DNA of 54,784 nucleotides from CAUUCF01 sp963543695 (GCA_963543695.1 CAUUCF010000006.1:1-54784), one strand, 5' to 3'; positions 15,971-25,451 are shown, numbered from the stretch's first letter. The notes: generated from the sequence alone by a model not told the origin. Program-made: numbers and translations.

Positions 15971-17209
15971 TTACATTTTAGGTAATAAATTCATCACGTA
16001 TAATATTCCTAAAAGAGCAAATACCCCTCCAACGCTTCCGATGAAAATAATAAATGATCTACCTACTGGTACTCGGTAAGTAGTTTTAAAATCCTTTAAC
16101 GTTCTGGCCCGCAATACCATTAAAGCCGGAATAATCACGATCAAAACCGCTATACAAATAGCCGCATAATTTAAAGCCATTACAAACGCATTTGGACACA
16201 CTAAAGCCACGATTAAAGGAGGAATAAAAGTTAAAAAAGCAGTTTTTAGCCTTCCCGAAGCAGTATTAGGTATTTTTAACCCATCCGCTAAAAAATCAAA
16301 TAAACCTAAAGCGGTTCCTAAAAAAGCTGTTACTAAAGTAATATTTGCAAAACCATTCACTAACATTTTAAAGCAACTACTTTGAGAAACCCCTACTAAA
16401 ATCTGAATTAACTTACCCACTGCTCCTTCCGGAATAGAAGCAAAACTATTCTCCCCTTGTAAAGGAACTACTCCTAATACGGTTGATGACCACCAAGCAT
16501 ATAATACAAAAGCAATGAACAAACCAATGGTAAAAATTTTCTTTAAATCTTTAGCATTATTACCGTAATAAGAACGTAAAGACGGAATAATCATATGGAA
16601 ATTAAAAGCACAAAGGAAAACCGGAGCAACTAACCATAAATATTTCAAATGACTAAAGTCCTTCAACGGAATAGCCAATAAATTAGCTGGCTCAATATGA
16701 CCAGATAATAAAAATAAAGCCCCGATCAGTAAACCGGCTTTTAACAACACTAAAACTCGATTAATATAATCAACGGCTTTTACACTACAATCTACGATAA
16801 TTCCTACTAAAGAAGTAAATAAAATAGCACTTTGCCAATAAGCAATCTTAAAATTAAAGTTAGTCTTAACGTAGTTAACGATAATATCTGATTCACCGAC
16901 AATATACGCCGTAATACAAGCATACATCAAAAATAGACTAATAAACCAAACGACGAATTGCCCAACTTTCCCTAAAGTTTTTTGAGCCATTGTCGCAAAA
17001 GAATTACTATGGTCTGGCAAACCTAAATTTACCTCTAAAACCATAAAACTACAAAAAACGGTTAGTAAATACACTAATACCATTAAAGTAGTACTCCACA
17101 CAAAACCAGAAGCATAACTAACTAACGGTAAAGCCAACATCCCTCCTCCTACGGTACTACCCACCACCATCATTACTGTGCCAAAAAACTTATTAGAATC
17201 TCTTTCCAT
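15971..17209 (-). CDS. Tryptophan/tyrosine permease family transporter
   Basis: Inner-membrane H+-coupled aromatic amino-acid importer of the HAAAP family (TyrP/Mtr type). The 412-residue product has about 11 hydrophobic helices and the family opening FGTVMMVVGSTVGGGMLALP with its Gly-rich break. It is the last gene of the operon, 15 bp after valS and followed by a strong terminator. Motifs do not separate tyrosine from tryptophan as substrate. Multiple copies of this family are typical of Legionella/Coxiella-like bacteria that feed on host amino acids. Confidence 0.85.
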   Translation of the reverse strand: MERDSNKFFGTVMMVVGSTVGGGMLALPLVSYASGFVWSTTLMVLVYLLTVFCSFMVLEVNLGLPDHSNSFATMAQKTLGKVGQFVVWFISLFLMYACITAYIVGESDIIVNYVKTNFNFKIAYWQSAILFTSLVGIIVDCSVKAVDYINRVLVLLKAGLLIGALFLLSGHIEPANLLAIPLKDFSHLKYLWLVAPVFLCAFNFHMIIPSLRSYYGNNAKDLKKIFTIGLFIAFVLYAWWSSTVLGVVPLQGENSFASIPEGAVGKLIQILVGVSQSSCFKMLVNGFANITLVTAFLGTALGLFDFLADGLKIPNTASGRLKTAFLTFIPPLIVALVCPNAFVMALNYAAICIAVLIVIIPALMVLRARTLKDFKTTYRVPVGRSFIIFIGSVGGVFALLGILYVMNLLPKM

Positions 17210-17224
17210 CTCTTCTTCCCCCGT

Positions 17225-19954
17225 CTATTTTATGTTATTTAATTGCTGCAATACTTTAGATATTAATTTACCGCAAACTTCAAGACGCTCCTGATCGCGA
17301 CGTACTATTAATTCTGGAGCTTTATTGATATATGTAACATTATTCAATTTAGCTGTCAATTTAAGCTTTTCGTCATTATAATGCGCTAATTCTTCCGTTA
17401 AACGTTGCTTTTCCGCTAATAATTTTTCGTTCGGAATTACTACGGCTAACTCAACTCCATCTCCTACGATTAAAGCATAACCTGAATCCAATTTAAAATT
17501 GTCTTTTAATTTTTCAAAACCAGTTAAGCGAAAATAACGCTTTAAAAACATCAACCTTTCTCGATCAGCATGCTCATACGTTTTTAAATGTACCGTCGTA
17601 TTTTTAGGTAACAAAAATTCACTTTTGACGTTACGAACGTTCACCATTACTTGCTTCACCCATTCAAGAGTCAAATAACTTTGCTCATCTTCTTCCAAAT
17701 CCTGGTCAGGGTATTTACTTAACAAAATACTTTCTAAAGAAGCATCTTTTGTGTAATTTTTGAAAAGTTGCCATAATTCTTCCGAAATAAAAGGTAAAAT
17801 CGGATGAATTAAACGTAAAAAACGTTCGATTATTCTTACTAAAGTTAGTAACGTACTTAACTTTTCTTCGTTTAAAACCTCGTCTTTTAAAGTTAATTTA
17901 CTAAATTCTAAATACCAATTACAAAATTGTTCCCAAAAAAATTCGTACAACTGATGACAAATCAAATCAAATCGGTATTGCTTAAATCCTACCCTGATCT
18001 GAGCTACTAAATGATTAAATTTTTGATTAATCCAAAAATCAATAGCGTTACAAATTTTTACTTGTCGCAAAGGGAAATCAGCAGGGATTTGCATTAAAAC
18101 GTAACGAGCAGCATTCCAAATTTTAGTCACTAAATGTTTACTATTGACCAAACGTTCCATTTGAAAATTAACGTTCATATTCATCGTAGCTAACGAACAT
18201 AAAGTAAACCGTAAAGCATCTGTACCACTCTTTTCTATTCCGTTTGGAAAATCTTTTTTCGTTTCTTTCGTAATTTTATCCGTTAAATGTTTCTGCATTA
18301 AAAAATGAGTGCGCTTTTCTAACAAATCTTCCAAAGAAATACCGTCGATTAAATCAATCGGATCAATAATATTGCCTTTAGATTTAGACATTTTCTGGCC
18401 TCGAGCGTCTCGAATTAACCCGGTAATATACACCGTTTTAAACGGTACTTGTCCAGTAAAATGTAATCCAAACATTACCATTCGAGCTACCCAGAAAAAA
18501 ATAATATCGAAACCGGTCACCAATACCGAAGTAGGGTAAAATTGCTGGTAACGTAACGCCTTTGAATCTGGCCAACCTAAAGTTACAAAAGGCCATAAAG
18601 CCGATGAGAACCACGTATCTAAAACATCTTCATCTTGCTTTAAATCCTTTAAATGCGGGTGCTGCGCCTTAATTTGCGCTTCACTTTCTCCAACATACAT
18701 TGTGCCATCTTGATCGTACCAAGCGGGAATACGGTGTCCCCACCATAATTGACGACTAATACACCAATCTTCAATTTTTTCTAACCATTGTAAATAAATT
18801 TTACCCCAGTTTTCCGGTACAAAAGTTAACTGACCATTTTTAAATGCCTCTATGGCTCGAGCCGCTAAAGGTTTCATCCGAACAAACCATTGATCGGTCA
18901 ATAAAGGTTCAATGATTGCTCCGCTACGATCTCCGCGTGGCACTTTATGCCGATAATTTTCACTTTTAACTAATAAACTTTGTTGCTCTAACGCGGCTAC
19001 AACTTTTGCTCGCGCTTCTAAAACGGTTAACCCCCGAAAAGCCTCAGGCACTTGTTCATTTAGTCGACCTTCTTTCGTTAAAATATTTAAACACGGTAAA
19101 TGATGCCGTTGACCAACGGCATAATCGTTAAAATCATGAGCCGGAGTAATCTTAACACAACCCGTCCCAAATTCCATTTCTACATAATCATCAGCTATGA
19201 TCGGAATTACTCGATTAGTTAAAGGGACCAAAACCGTTTTACCGATTAAATGTTTATAACGCTCGTCTTGAGCATTAACCGCAATGGCAACATCCCCAAA
19301 TAAAGTTTCTGGTCTAGTCGTTGCAATAATCAAATCTTGCACTCCCGTATATTTAATATACCATAAATGACCGTCTTCTTCTTGATTTAAAACTTCTAAA
19401 TCAGAAATAGCCGTTTTTAATTGTGGATCCCAATTCACTAACCGTTGCCCACGATAAATCAACCCTTGTTGATATAATTCGACAAAAACTTTCGCAACGG
19501 TACGACTAAACACTGGGTCTAAAGTAAACCTTAAATGGTCCCAATCCCCTGCAATCCCTAAACGCCGTTGCTGATTGACGATCATATCCCCTGAATATTG
19601 TTTCCACTGCCAAATTTCGTTTATAAAGGCCTCTCGACCTAATTGTAAACGATCTTTCCCTTGTTGCTTAAGCAAATTTTCAACGATTAATTGGGTCGCT
19701 ATCCCCGCATGATCAATCCCTAACTGCCACAACGTAGCTTGACCATTCATTTTATGATATCGCCATAAAGCATCCATAATACTTAGTTGAAAAGCATGTC
19801 CCATATGGAGCGTACCGGTAACGTTAGGAGGCGGAATAACCATACTAAAATTATCCCCTTTGTTACCGTTTAATTCAGGTACAAAATATTTATTATCTAC
19901 CCAAAAATTATACCACCGTTCTTCGGCACTATTTGCATCAAAATACTGTTTCAT
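17225..19954 (-). CDS. valS: Valyl-tRNA synthetase
   Basis: Class Ia synthetase of 909 residues, slightly shorter than the E. coli enzyme (951). It has the HIGH motif as PPNVTGTLHMGHA near residue 42, the CP1 editing domain (ATTRPETLFGDVA), KMSKSKGN in GQKMSKSKGN, the anticodon-binding domain and a C-terminal coiled-coil arm (NEKLLAEKQRLTEELA). It charges valine, including the tRNA-Val(GAC) encoded here. It sits 4 bp after hemY and 15 bp before the permease. Confidence 0.98.
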   Translation of the reverse strand: MKQYFDANSAEERWYNFWVDNKYFVPELNGNKGDNFSMVIPPPNVTGTLHMGHAFQLSIMDALWRYHKMNGQATLWQLGIDHAGIATQLIVENLLKQQGKDRLQLGREAFINEIWQWKQYSGDMIVNQQRRLGIAGDWDHLRFTLDPVFSRTVAKVFVELYQQGLIYRGQRLVNWDPQLKTAISDLEVLNQEEDGHLWYIKYTGVQDLIIATTRPETLFGDVAIAVNAQDERYKHLIGKTVLVPLTNRVIPIIADDYVEMEFGTGCVKITPAHDFNDYAVGQRHHLPCLNILTKEGRLNEQVPEAFRGLTVLEARAKVVAALEQQSLLVKSENYRHKVPRGDRSGAIIEPLLTDQWFVRMKPLAARAIEAFKNGQLTFVPENWGKIYLQWLEKIEDWCISRQLWWGHRIPAWYDQDGTMYVGESEAQIKAQHPHLKDLKQDEDVLDTWFSSALWPFVTLGWPDSKALRYQQFYPTSVLVTGFDIIFFWVARMVMFGLHFTGQVPFKTVYITGLIRDARGQKMSKSKGNIIDPIDLIDGISLEDLLEKRTHFLMQKHLTDKITKETKKDFPNGIEKSGTDALRFTLCSLATMNMNVNFQMERLVNSKHLVTKIWNAARYVLMQIPADFPLRQVKICNAIDFWINQKFNHLVAQIRVGFKQYRFDLICHQLYEFFWEQFCNWYLEFSKLTLKDEVLNEEKLSTLLTLVRIIERFLRLIHPILPFISEELWQLFKNYTKDASLESILLSKYPDQDLEEDEQSYLTLEWVKQVMVNVRNVKSEFLLPKNTTVHLKTYEHADRERLMFLKRYFRLTGFEKLKDNFKLDSGYALIVGDGVELAVVIPNEKLLAEKQRLTEELAHYNDEKLKLTAKLNNVTYINKAPELIVRRDQERLEVCGKLISKVLQQLNNIK

Positions 19955-19958
19955 GAAA

Positions 19959-21101
19959 TTAAATCAATTGTTTTAACTGTTCAAAAATTAATAAAGCTTG
20001 TTCCGGATGACCTTCCGCGACTAAAACCTCGCTCAGTGCGATATAACCTTCGAGGGTTGGTTGAATCGTTTGCGCACCGAGGAAATAACTGTGCGCTTTA
20101 GCATAAAAACGCTGTTTCAAACAAATTTGCCCTAATACCAATAACAAACAACTGTTATGCGGGTTATTTTTTAACCATTTTTCTGCTTGTTCTAACCATT
20201 TAATTGGATCATTAGTCTTAATTTGTAAATATAACCGCAATAATGATTCGTCGATCTTTTGGTTTAAACGTTTTACTAATAAAATTTCGCCGTCGGCATA
20301 ATTACCTTGTTTAAACAAAAGTTCTACGTAAACTGCAAGTAGCGTCGGTCTATTACGTAAATACCGCGGTAATTTTTTCCAAAATTTTTGAAAGTCAACT
20401 TGTTTTAACAAGAGATTACTATATACCTGCTCTTCTAATTGCGTTAAATAACTACGGTCAAAAACTTTTTTCTTATATAATGCCGGCAATAAACGCCTCA
20501 ATTTTTCCCATTCTTTTTGTTGAAACCAAAAATTAGCCAATACTTTAATCACGGCAGAATGATTAGTATACTGTTTATACAGACTTAAAATAAACGGTTC
20601 GGCCCTTAAAAAATCTTTTTTACTTAGCCATAAATTAATTTTTGCTAATTTACTTTCTAAAGTAACGGAACGATCTAACAACGTTAAACCTTGATCGTAT
20701 TGACCTAATTGACGGTAAACTGTACTTAACACTAAATTTTTAAATTCTCTTTCTTCTGGATCGTTAAATTTTAAACGTTTTAAACAACGTTCAGCTACCA
20801 GAAAATCAACGTTCAAGGCGGCTAAAATTCCTTTACGGAATTTAATCTTTCGCTTACGTAAACGATTTTTGATCCACCATGCCTTCATTTGTTTTAACCC
20901 ACGGAGCAAACTTACAAGCAGAGCTTTTAAGCACTTTAAAATTACCAGAACGAAACCAATTACCCCGATTAACAACCAAAAAGATAATTTCCAAACGTTA
21001 TTTTCTATAACAAATAATAACGAAATGGGATATTTATAAATTAATAATCCTCCCATCACGGCAACAACTAAAGTTAAAATAGCAAAAAACGTCTTTTTCA
21101 T
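19959..21101 (-). CDS. hemY: HemY-like membrane TPR protein
   Basis: Inner-membrane protein of 380 residues with two N-terminal helices (about 5-23 and 35-63) and a TPR-rich C-terminal region (KAHSYFLGAQTIQP and similar repeats). This is the gammaproteobacterial HemY of hem operons, unrelated to protoporphyrinogen oxidase of the same name; its biochemical role is poorly defined. It is 2 bp after hemX and 4 bp before valS. Confidence 0.85.
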   Translation of the reverse strand: MKKTFFAILTLVVAVMGGLLIYKYPISLLFVIENNVWKLSFWLLIGVIGFVLVILKCLKALLVSLLRGLKQMKAWWIKNRLRKRKIKFRKGILAALNVDFLVAERCLKRLKFNDPEEREFKNLVLSTVYRQLGQYDQGLTLLDRSVTLESKLAKINLWLSKKDFLRAEPFILSLYKQYTNHSAVIKVLANFWFQQKEWEKLRRLLPALYKKKVFDRSYLTQLEEQVYSNLLLKQVDFQKFWKKLPRYLRNRPTLLAVYVELLFKQGNYADGEILLVKRLNQKIDESLLRLYLQIKTNDPIKWLEQAEKWLKNNPHNSCLLLVLGQICLKQRFYAKAHSYFLGAQTIQPTLEGYIALSEVLVAEGHPEQALLIFEQLKQLI

Positions 21102-21103
21102 TA

Positions 21104-22003
21104 TTAAACCTCTTGTTGTTCTAATATTTGTTTAATTTCTAAATGAGGTCTTTTAGGTTTATTTAATTTCCTTAATTGATCAATTTCTGCCAAAAACGTT
21201 TGCCCCCAAAGAGAAGTTATTTCCCCCGTTTGCAATAAATAATTACGTAAATTTTCTAATTTCTTTTGATATTGTTCGTAATCGTCTGTATGCCAAGCGA
21301 TATTAACGTCGTTAATTAATAATCGAGCCTGTAACAGCCAAATTACTCGTTCAGAAGGCATTACTACCGTTGTTTTTACCTGTTCAACAACGACTAACTG
21401 TTTTAATACTAACAAAATTTGCTGCCAAAAGTGTTGCTTCTTTGGTGTTACTACTGGGACTTTAGGCTGCGCCATTGGATGCTCAACTAAAGGAGTAGGC
21501 ATCTTTTCTAATTCTATCGCTAAAGTTTGTAAGCGATCGTTTACTTTAAAATAGGGATCCTTTTGATAAATTTTTACTCGTTCAATATCGCGATTTAAAA
21601 TCTCTTTAGCTAACGTTAAATTACCCTTATCCACTGCTTGTTTTAGTAAATTTAAAACAGCAAAGCAAGCAGGAAAATCACGTACGATTAAACTAGCTTC
21701 CGCTAATTGTGCTAAATTCATCAAATGCAGATTTTCTTCTTTACTATTTTGTTTACGGTTTAAAATTTCGTAGGAGGTAAACAAATTTTTTATTTGACTG
21801 CTATCCTCTTTCTGTTCACTTTCTAATATACTGACACGTTGTTGCAAAGTTTGACGATCAAAATTAATTTCTTTTAAAGATAATGCAAAAAAATAATAAC
21901 CCGATACTAAGCTAATAATAACGAGGCTTAACAAACAAAAAAAGCCTACCCTCCTGTACTTTTTACCGTTATTAGGCCCTTGCTGTTCTCTATCTGTTTT
22001 CAT
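21104..22003 (-). CDS. hemX: HemX-like inner-membrane protein
   Basis: The 299-residue product has one N-terminal helix (about 20-45), then a long helical/coiled-coil periplasmic region and the HemX core (LAQLAEASLIVRDFPACF, WLLQARLLINDVNIAWHTDD). HemX is annotated as a putative uroporphyrinogen-III methyltransferase, but the known catalytic SAM motifs are not visible here. It is translationally close to hemY (2 bp). hemC and hemD, usual neighbours, are absent; the upstream slot holds an unrelated anchored protein. Confidence 0.82.
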   Translation of the reverse strand: MKTDREQQGPNNGKKYRRVGFFCLLSLVIISLVSGYYFFALSLKEINFDRQTLQQRVSILESEQKEDSSQIKNLFTSYEILNRKQNSKEENLHLMNLAQLAEASLIVRDFPACFAVLNLLKQAVDKGNLTLAKEILNRDIERVKIYQKDPYFKVNDRLQTLAIELEKMPTPLVEHPMAQPKVPVVTPKKQHFWQQILLVLKQLVVVEQVKTTVVMPSERVIWLLQARLLINDVNIAWHTDDYEQYQKKLENLRNYLLQTGEITSLWGQTFLAEIDQLRKLNKPKRPHLEIKQILEQQEV

Positions 22004-22012
22004 ACTTTTATA

Positions 22013-22552
22013 CTATTTACGTTTATATTGAATTTCCGAATAAACATCATCTACTTTTTTAGGTGCTTCTACAAAAAAGAAACAATCAGCTGCACTCGCA
22101 GATTTACACATACGATAACGATTTTCTACTAAAGTACTCCATCCTCCTTCACCGTTTACCGGTTCGACAATTAATTGCTCGTACTTTTGTTCAATGGCTA
22201 AAGGAAAAGATACTTCTTCATTCGTTAGATATAGACAAATAATTTTTCCTACTCCTACCCCAATCCACTGAGCTCCACTAAATTTACTAATTTTATTCGC
22301 TAAAGAAGGAGTATAACTAATCCATTCTCGATTTTTACTTTGCCAATAATCTCCCTGCTTTTCTAAATCTCCAGGCATCGGACAATAACTAGGTTTAGAA
22401 CGGTCGATAACTCCTCTTTCAATTTTAACGACTAAATTTTCCGGATTAATTTTAGCAAATTTTTTCATTTCTGAAGGTTTCAACCAATAATAAAAAATCG
22501 CGGTTCCTACTAACAAAAACATTCCTACTGCTATTAACAATTTTTTACGCAT
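22013..22552 (-). CDS. Membrane-anchored four-cysteine protein, possibly EirA-like
   Basis: Unassigned 179-residue protein. A signal anchor (about 4-22) is followed by a periplasmic domain with four cysteines (C57, C106, C149, C157) that could form two disulphides, and a central GAQWIGVGVGKIICLY block. The pattern (CPMPGDL, W.SYTPS, GAQW.GV.VGKI.CLY, late Cys pair) resembles from memory the T4SS-associated EirA family of Coxiella and Legionella, but I cannot verify it. It is first in the operon, 9 bp before hemX, in the slot where hemD usually sits. Confidence 0.6.
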   Translation of the reverse strand: MRKKLLIAVGMFLLVGTAIFYYWLKPSEMKKFAKINPENLVVKIERGVIDRSKPSYCPMPGDLEKQGDYWQSKNREWISYTPSLANKISKFSGAQWIGVGVGKIICLYLTNEEVSFPLAIEQKYEQLIVEPVNGEGGWSTLVENRYRMCKSASAADCFFFVEAPKKVDDVYSEIQYKRK

Positions 22553-22585
22553 ATCAAAATCTTTTCTACCTAACTTTCTTGTAAT

Positions 22586-22614
22586 ATGTTATCCTAATTA
22601 CCCGTTTAAATCAA
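22586..22614 (-). promoter_or_regulatory. Predicted promoter of the five-gene hemX-hemY-valS-permease operon
   Basis: Minus-strand TTGATT (22609-22614), 17 bp spacer, TAACAT (22586-22591), about 34 bp upstream of the ATG at 22552. It is the only good match in the 107-bp gap after ispA. With the terminator at 15913-15953 it defines a transcript of about 6.7 kb. Confidence 0.55.
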
Positions 22615-22659
22615 TTCTTGTAAGTTTTCCCCCTTCCGATAATTACGTTCGATATTTAC

Positions 22660-23493
22660 TTACTTTAAATATTTATCTAAAATTTGGGCAAATATGGTAT
22701 CTTGTAGTTTTAAAGTATTAATTTGTTGTAAGATTATAATACGTAAGTCTGCTATTTTAGCGTAGGCACGCGAAATGGAACTTAAAGCCGGATAAGTATT
22801 ACGTTGATTACGCACGTCAGAAGAATCTAATTGATCTACTTCTGTTAAATCATCGTAAATTTGAAACAATAACCCGAAATACTTACCTAATGCCGTTAAT
22901 TTGGCCAAAATTTCGCAGTTTTGTTTGGTGATAATTCCGGCCATTTCAAAAGTAGCGCTAAACAACGTACCGGTTTTAAAAAGATACAGTTCTTCTAACT
23001 GTGGAAGCGTTAAATCTAAATTAGCAATATCTAACGTTTGACCGTATAAAATACCGTTAGGTCCTAAAGCTTTCAGTAAAACGTTGCAAATAGCTACTTT
23101 CTGATCAGCTGACCAACTTTGATTCGTCGTCATCTGTTGAAAAGCCAAAGGTAATAACGCATCACCAACTAAAACGCCCACTGCTTCTCCAAACATAATA
23201 TGCACGCAAGGTTGACCACGACGGTATTGATCATTATCCATCATCGGCAAATCATCGTGTACTAAAGAATAAAGGTGCGCTAATTCAATAGCCATTGCAG
23301 CTGCATCACCCGCCGTATAATCGTAACCGTAAGCAGTAATTAAAGCATATAACAAAAGGGCTCTTAACCTTTTTCCAGGACACCGACAAACGTACGACAA
23401 AGCTTCTTTTAACGTCCCTTCATGAAGCGCCACAAGCATACTATCCGTTAATTGATCAAGGCGACAAAAACAATTTTCTACGAAATCAATCAC
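22660..23493 (-). CDS. ispA: Farnesyl diphosphate synthase (short-chain trans-prenyltransferase)
   Basis: Condenses IPP with DMAPP/GPP to farnesyl diphosphate for undecaprenyl phosphate and quinones. It has GKRLRALLLYA, the first Asp-rich motif DDLPMMDND and the second as YDDLTE (DDxxD normally; here DDLTE). I start at GTG 23493, with GAAGG 5 nt upstream, giving 277 residues and an 8-bp overlap with xseB; an upstream TTG at 23517 is the alternative. The xseB-ispA pair is the classic gammaproteobacterial arrangement, but dxs does not follow. Confidence 0.92.
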   Translation of the reverse strand: MIDFVENCFCRLDQLTDSMLVALHEGTLKEALSYVCRCPGKRLRALLLYALITAYGYDYTAGDAAAMAIELAHLYSLVHDDLPMMDNDQYRRGQPCVHIMFGEAVGVLVGDALLPLAFQQMTTNQSWSADQKVAICNVLLKALGPNGILYGQTLDIANLDLTLPQLEELYLFKTGTLFSATFEMAGIITKQNCEILAKLTALGKYFGLLFQIYDDLTEVDQLDSSDVRNQRNTYPALSSISRAYAKIADLRIIILQQINTLKLQDTIFAQILDKYLK

Positions 23494-23710
23494 GTTTGCC
23501 TTCTTTTTCCGGATCAAAATTTCGTAATTGACCTTCCTCTAAAATTTGTATCTCCTTTTTTCCAGCATTCATCGTTTGCTGGCATTGTTGAACTAATAAA
23601 ATACCTTCCCGGTATAGCTGCAAAGCTTTATTTAAAGGTAATTCTCCTTCCAATTGATTAACAATTTTTTCTAATTTTTGTAAATCTTTTTCAAAATTAT
23701 TCCGTACCAT
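23486..23710 (-). CDS. xseB: Exodeoxyribonuclease VII small subunit
   Basis: Seventy-four-residue helical subunit that binds XseA; the complex degrades single-stranded DNA from both ends. The sequence FEKDLQKLEKIVNQLEGELPLNKAL matches the family core (FExxLxxLExIVxxLExGxLxLexxL). It precedes and overlaps ispA. xseA is not in this window. Confidence 0.93.
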   Translation of the reverse strand: MVRNNFEKDLQKLEKIVNQLEGELPLNKALQLYREGILLVQQCQQTMNAGKKEIQILEEGQLRNFDPEKEGKRD

Positions 23711-23716
23711 AAAGAC

Positions 23717-23745
23717 ACTTTAAACAATTTCGTACTAAAATTCAA
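23717..23745 (-). promoter_or_regulatory. Candidate promoter of xseB-ispA
   Basis: Minus-strand TTGAAT (23740-23745), 17 bp spacer, TAAAGT (23717-23722). The -10 lies only about 7 bp upstream of the xseB ATG, so the mRNA would be nearly leaderless; this lowers confidence. Confidence 0.35.
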
Positions 23746-23861
23746 ATCCCCTTTTTAGAACAAAATTTACCGTTAACAACCTAAAGATGAACGTTTATGG
23801 CTAAAAATTATTTAGATCTCCGAAACCCACTAAGCTTTATCTTCCACATCCCGCTTACTAA

Positions 23862-23885
23862 ACAGGACGAATGAATTCGTCCTGT
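23862..23885. terminator. Perfect 11-bp hairpin after the first barrel gene
   Basis: ACAGGACGAAT (23862-23872) and its exact reverse complement (23875-23885) are separated by two bases. It lies about 28 bp past the stop of the outer-membrane barrel gene, so it probably terminates that transcript. Oddly, the T-tract (CTTTTT, 23886-23891) is on the plus-strand side; on the minus strand only TTT follows. It could also act as an mRNA 3'-end stabiliser. Confidence 0.55.
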
Positions 23886-23912
23886 CTTTTTAAATAATGA
23901 AGATTATTAACC

Positions 23913-24572
23913 CTAAAATTTATAACGCAAGCCGACCATTAAAGCATCTGCATAAGGCTGATAACTTTCTATCTCATGATTTCCGTTAAAACGTAACCAT
24001 TCTGCGTTTAGTACCAAATTTGTAGTAAGCGCAAAATCCATTCCAAATCCAAAAGCTATGTTACAATCAGTCTGGCTTTTAAAAGTTACTCTTTCTTTGT
24101 CTTTATCCACTGCGTTACCAAATAAGAAGTTAATTCCTAATTTGCCATAAAAACTAACGTTATCTAATATAGGGGCTTTAAATTTGCCAAACAAATCAAA
24201 AGCTTGTACCATTTTAAATTTATAATCTGTACTCATTTTACACGGCCATCCTGAGGCAGCATTTCTATCTCCGCAAGCGTAATCATTATATTGTCCTGAA
24301 ACTTTACCCCAAAAATCGGTGTAACCAATTTCAACAGCAAAATAACGATTAATATCGTAACCCGCAAAAATCCGGCTTACGAAATGATTATCCTTATGGA
24401 TTTTAAAATTTTCATCTCTATAAGAAAATTGCATATTATCATAATTCGTAAAACCTAAACCTCCACTAATACCCAAATAAAACCCAGAAGGAGAAGTTGA
24501 TAAATTATCCGCTAAAACATTGGTACTAAATCCTAAGAACGCTAATGCGCTAACTACTAACATTTTTTTCAT
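23913..24572 (-). CDS. Outer-membrane beta-barrel protein, tandem copy 1
   Basis: The 219-residue product has a cleavable signal (MKKMLVVSALAFLGFSTNVLA, cut near residue 21), amphipathic strands and a C-terminal LRYKF ending, the aromatic signal for barrel assembly. It belongs to a small eight-strand OMP_b-brl/OmpA-like porin family. ATG 24572 has AAGGAG 7 nt upstream, so upstream in-frame codons are excluded. Core blocks (GYDINRYFAVEIGYTDFWGK, LNAEWLRFNGNHE) are shared with the next two genes. Function unknown; surface adhesion, porin or antigen roles are possible. Confidence 0.85.
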   Translation of the reverse strand: MKKMLVVSALAFLGFSTNVLADNLSTSPSGFYLGISGGLGFTNYDNMQFSYRDENFKIHKDNHFVSRIFAGYDINRYFAVEIGYTDFWGKVSGQYNDYACGDRNAASGWPCKMSTDYKFKMVQAFDLFGKFKAPILDNVSFYGKLGINFLFGNAVDKDKERVTFKSQTDCNIAFGFGMDFALTTNLVLNAEWLRFNGNHEIESYQPYADALMVGLRYKF

Positions 24573-24640
24573 AAGATTGCTCCTTACCATTATAACTAAA
24601 AAACAAACCCTTATTTTTCATTAATTAAAAATATTTAACC

Positions 24641-25357
24641 CTAGAATTTATAACGCAACCCCACCATTAAAGCATCCGTATCTGGTTGATAATTCTTGAT
24701 TTCATGATTACCGTTAAACCGTAACCATTCTAAATTCACGATAACATTAGGGGTAATTGCAAAATCCATTCCTGCACCGAAAGCAAGATTAACGCTTACG
24801 TCTTTCTTCACTGGTAACTGCTTGTTCTCTATCACTTTAAGAACGGAAGCATCAACATTTAACCGATCACTAAATAAAAAGCTAATTCCTAATTTACCAT
24901 ATAAATTTACGCGTTCTGATACCGGTACTTTAAATTTACCGAACAAATCAAAAGCTTGTACCATCTTTAATTTCCACTCCTGCTGGTATATACAATCATC
25001 ACCGCTGGTCTTCATATTAAAAACAGGTGCGAACAACCCTCCATCACAATAGTCATACGTAAATTTCACGCGAGATTTACCCCAAAAATCCGTATAACCC
25101 AATTCTACTGCTAAATAACGATTAAGGTCATAACCCATAAAGATACGGCTAGTAACATGGTTATCTTTATGTATGCCCAAATTCATTGGGCCAAATCCAA
25201 ATTCAAATTGTTCATAATTCGTAAATCCTAAACCAGCACTACCTCCTACATAAAAACCGGAATCATTCGCGCTCTTAATAGAGGGCACAGTCTCGGCTAA
25301 AGTATTAATATTCAAACCTAAAACAGCTAAAATACCAATGGCTAACGCTTTTTTCAT
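24641..25357 (-). CDS. Outer-membrane beta-barrel protein, tandem copy 2
   Basis: The 238-residue paralogue of its neighbours: signal peptide MKKALAIGILAVLGLNINTLA, GYDLNRYLAVELGYTDFWGK block, and the same GLRYKF ending. It differs by a longer, cysteine-containing loop (Y-C-D near residue 108 and D-D-C near 126) and by the segment around 170-190. It is 68 bp upstream of copy 1 with no hairpin between them, so both may be on one transcript. GGAG precedes the ATG. Confidence 0.85.
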   Translation of the reverse strand: MKKALAIGILAVLGLNINTLAETVPSIKSANDSGFYVGGSAGLGFTNYEQFEFGFGPMNLGIHKDNHVTSRIFMGYDLNRYLAVELGYTDFWGKSRVKFTYDYCDGGLFAPVFNMKTSGDDCIYQQEWKLKMVQAFDLFGKFKVPVSERVNLYGKLGISFLFSDRLNVDASVLKVIENKQLPVKKDVSVNLAFGAGMDFAITPNVIVNLEWLRFNGNHEIKNYQPDTDALMVGLRYKF

Positions 25358-25391
25358 AAAATCTCCGCCTATTTATTTTTATTTTATAAAC

Positions 25392-25425
25392 AAAAAAGAC
25401 GAGTTTTTAGTTCAAACTCGTCTTT
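25392..25425 (-). terminator. Rho-independent terminator after barrel copy 3
   Basis: Perfect 11-bp stem AAGACGAGTTT/AAACTCGTCTT (25396-25406, 25414-25424), 7-nt loop, followed on the minus strand by a T-tract (25392-25397). It starts 27 bp after the copy 3 stop and separates it from copy 2. Confidence 0.85.
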
Positions 25426-25451
25426 CGCATGTCATCTTTGATCAACAACAA

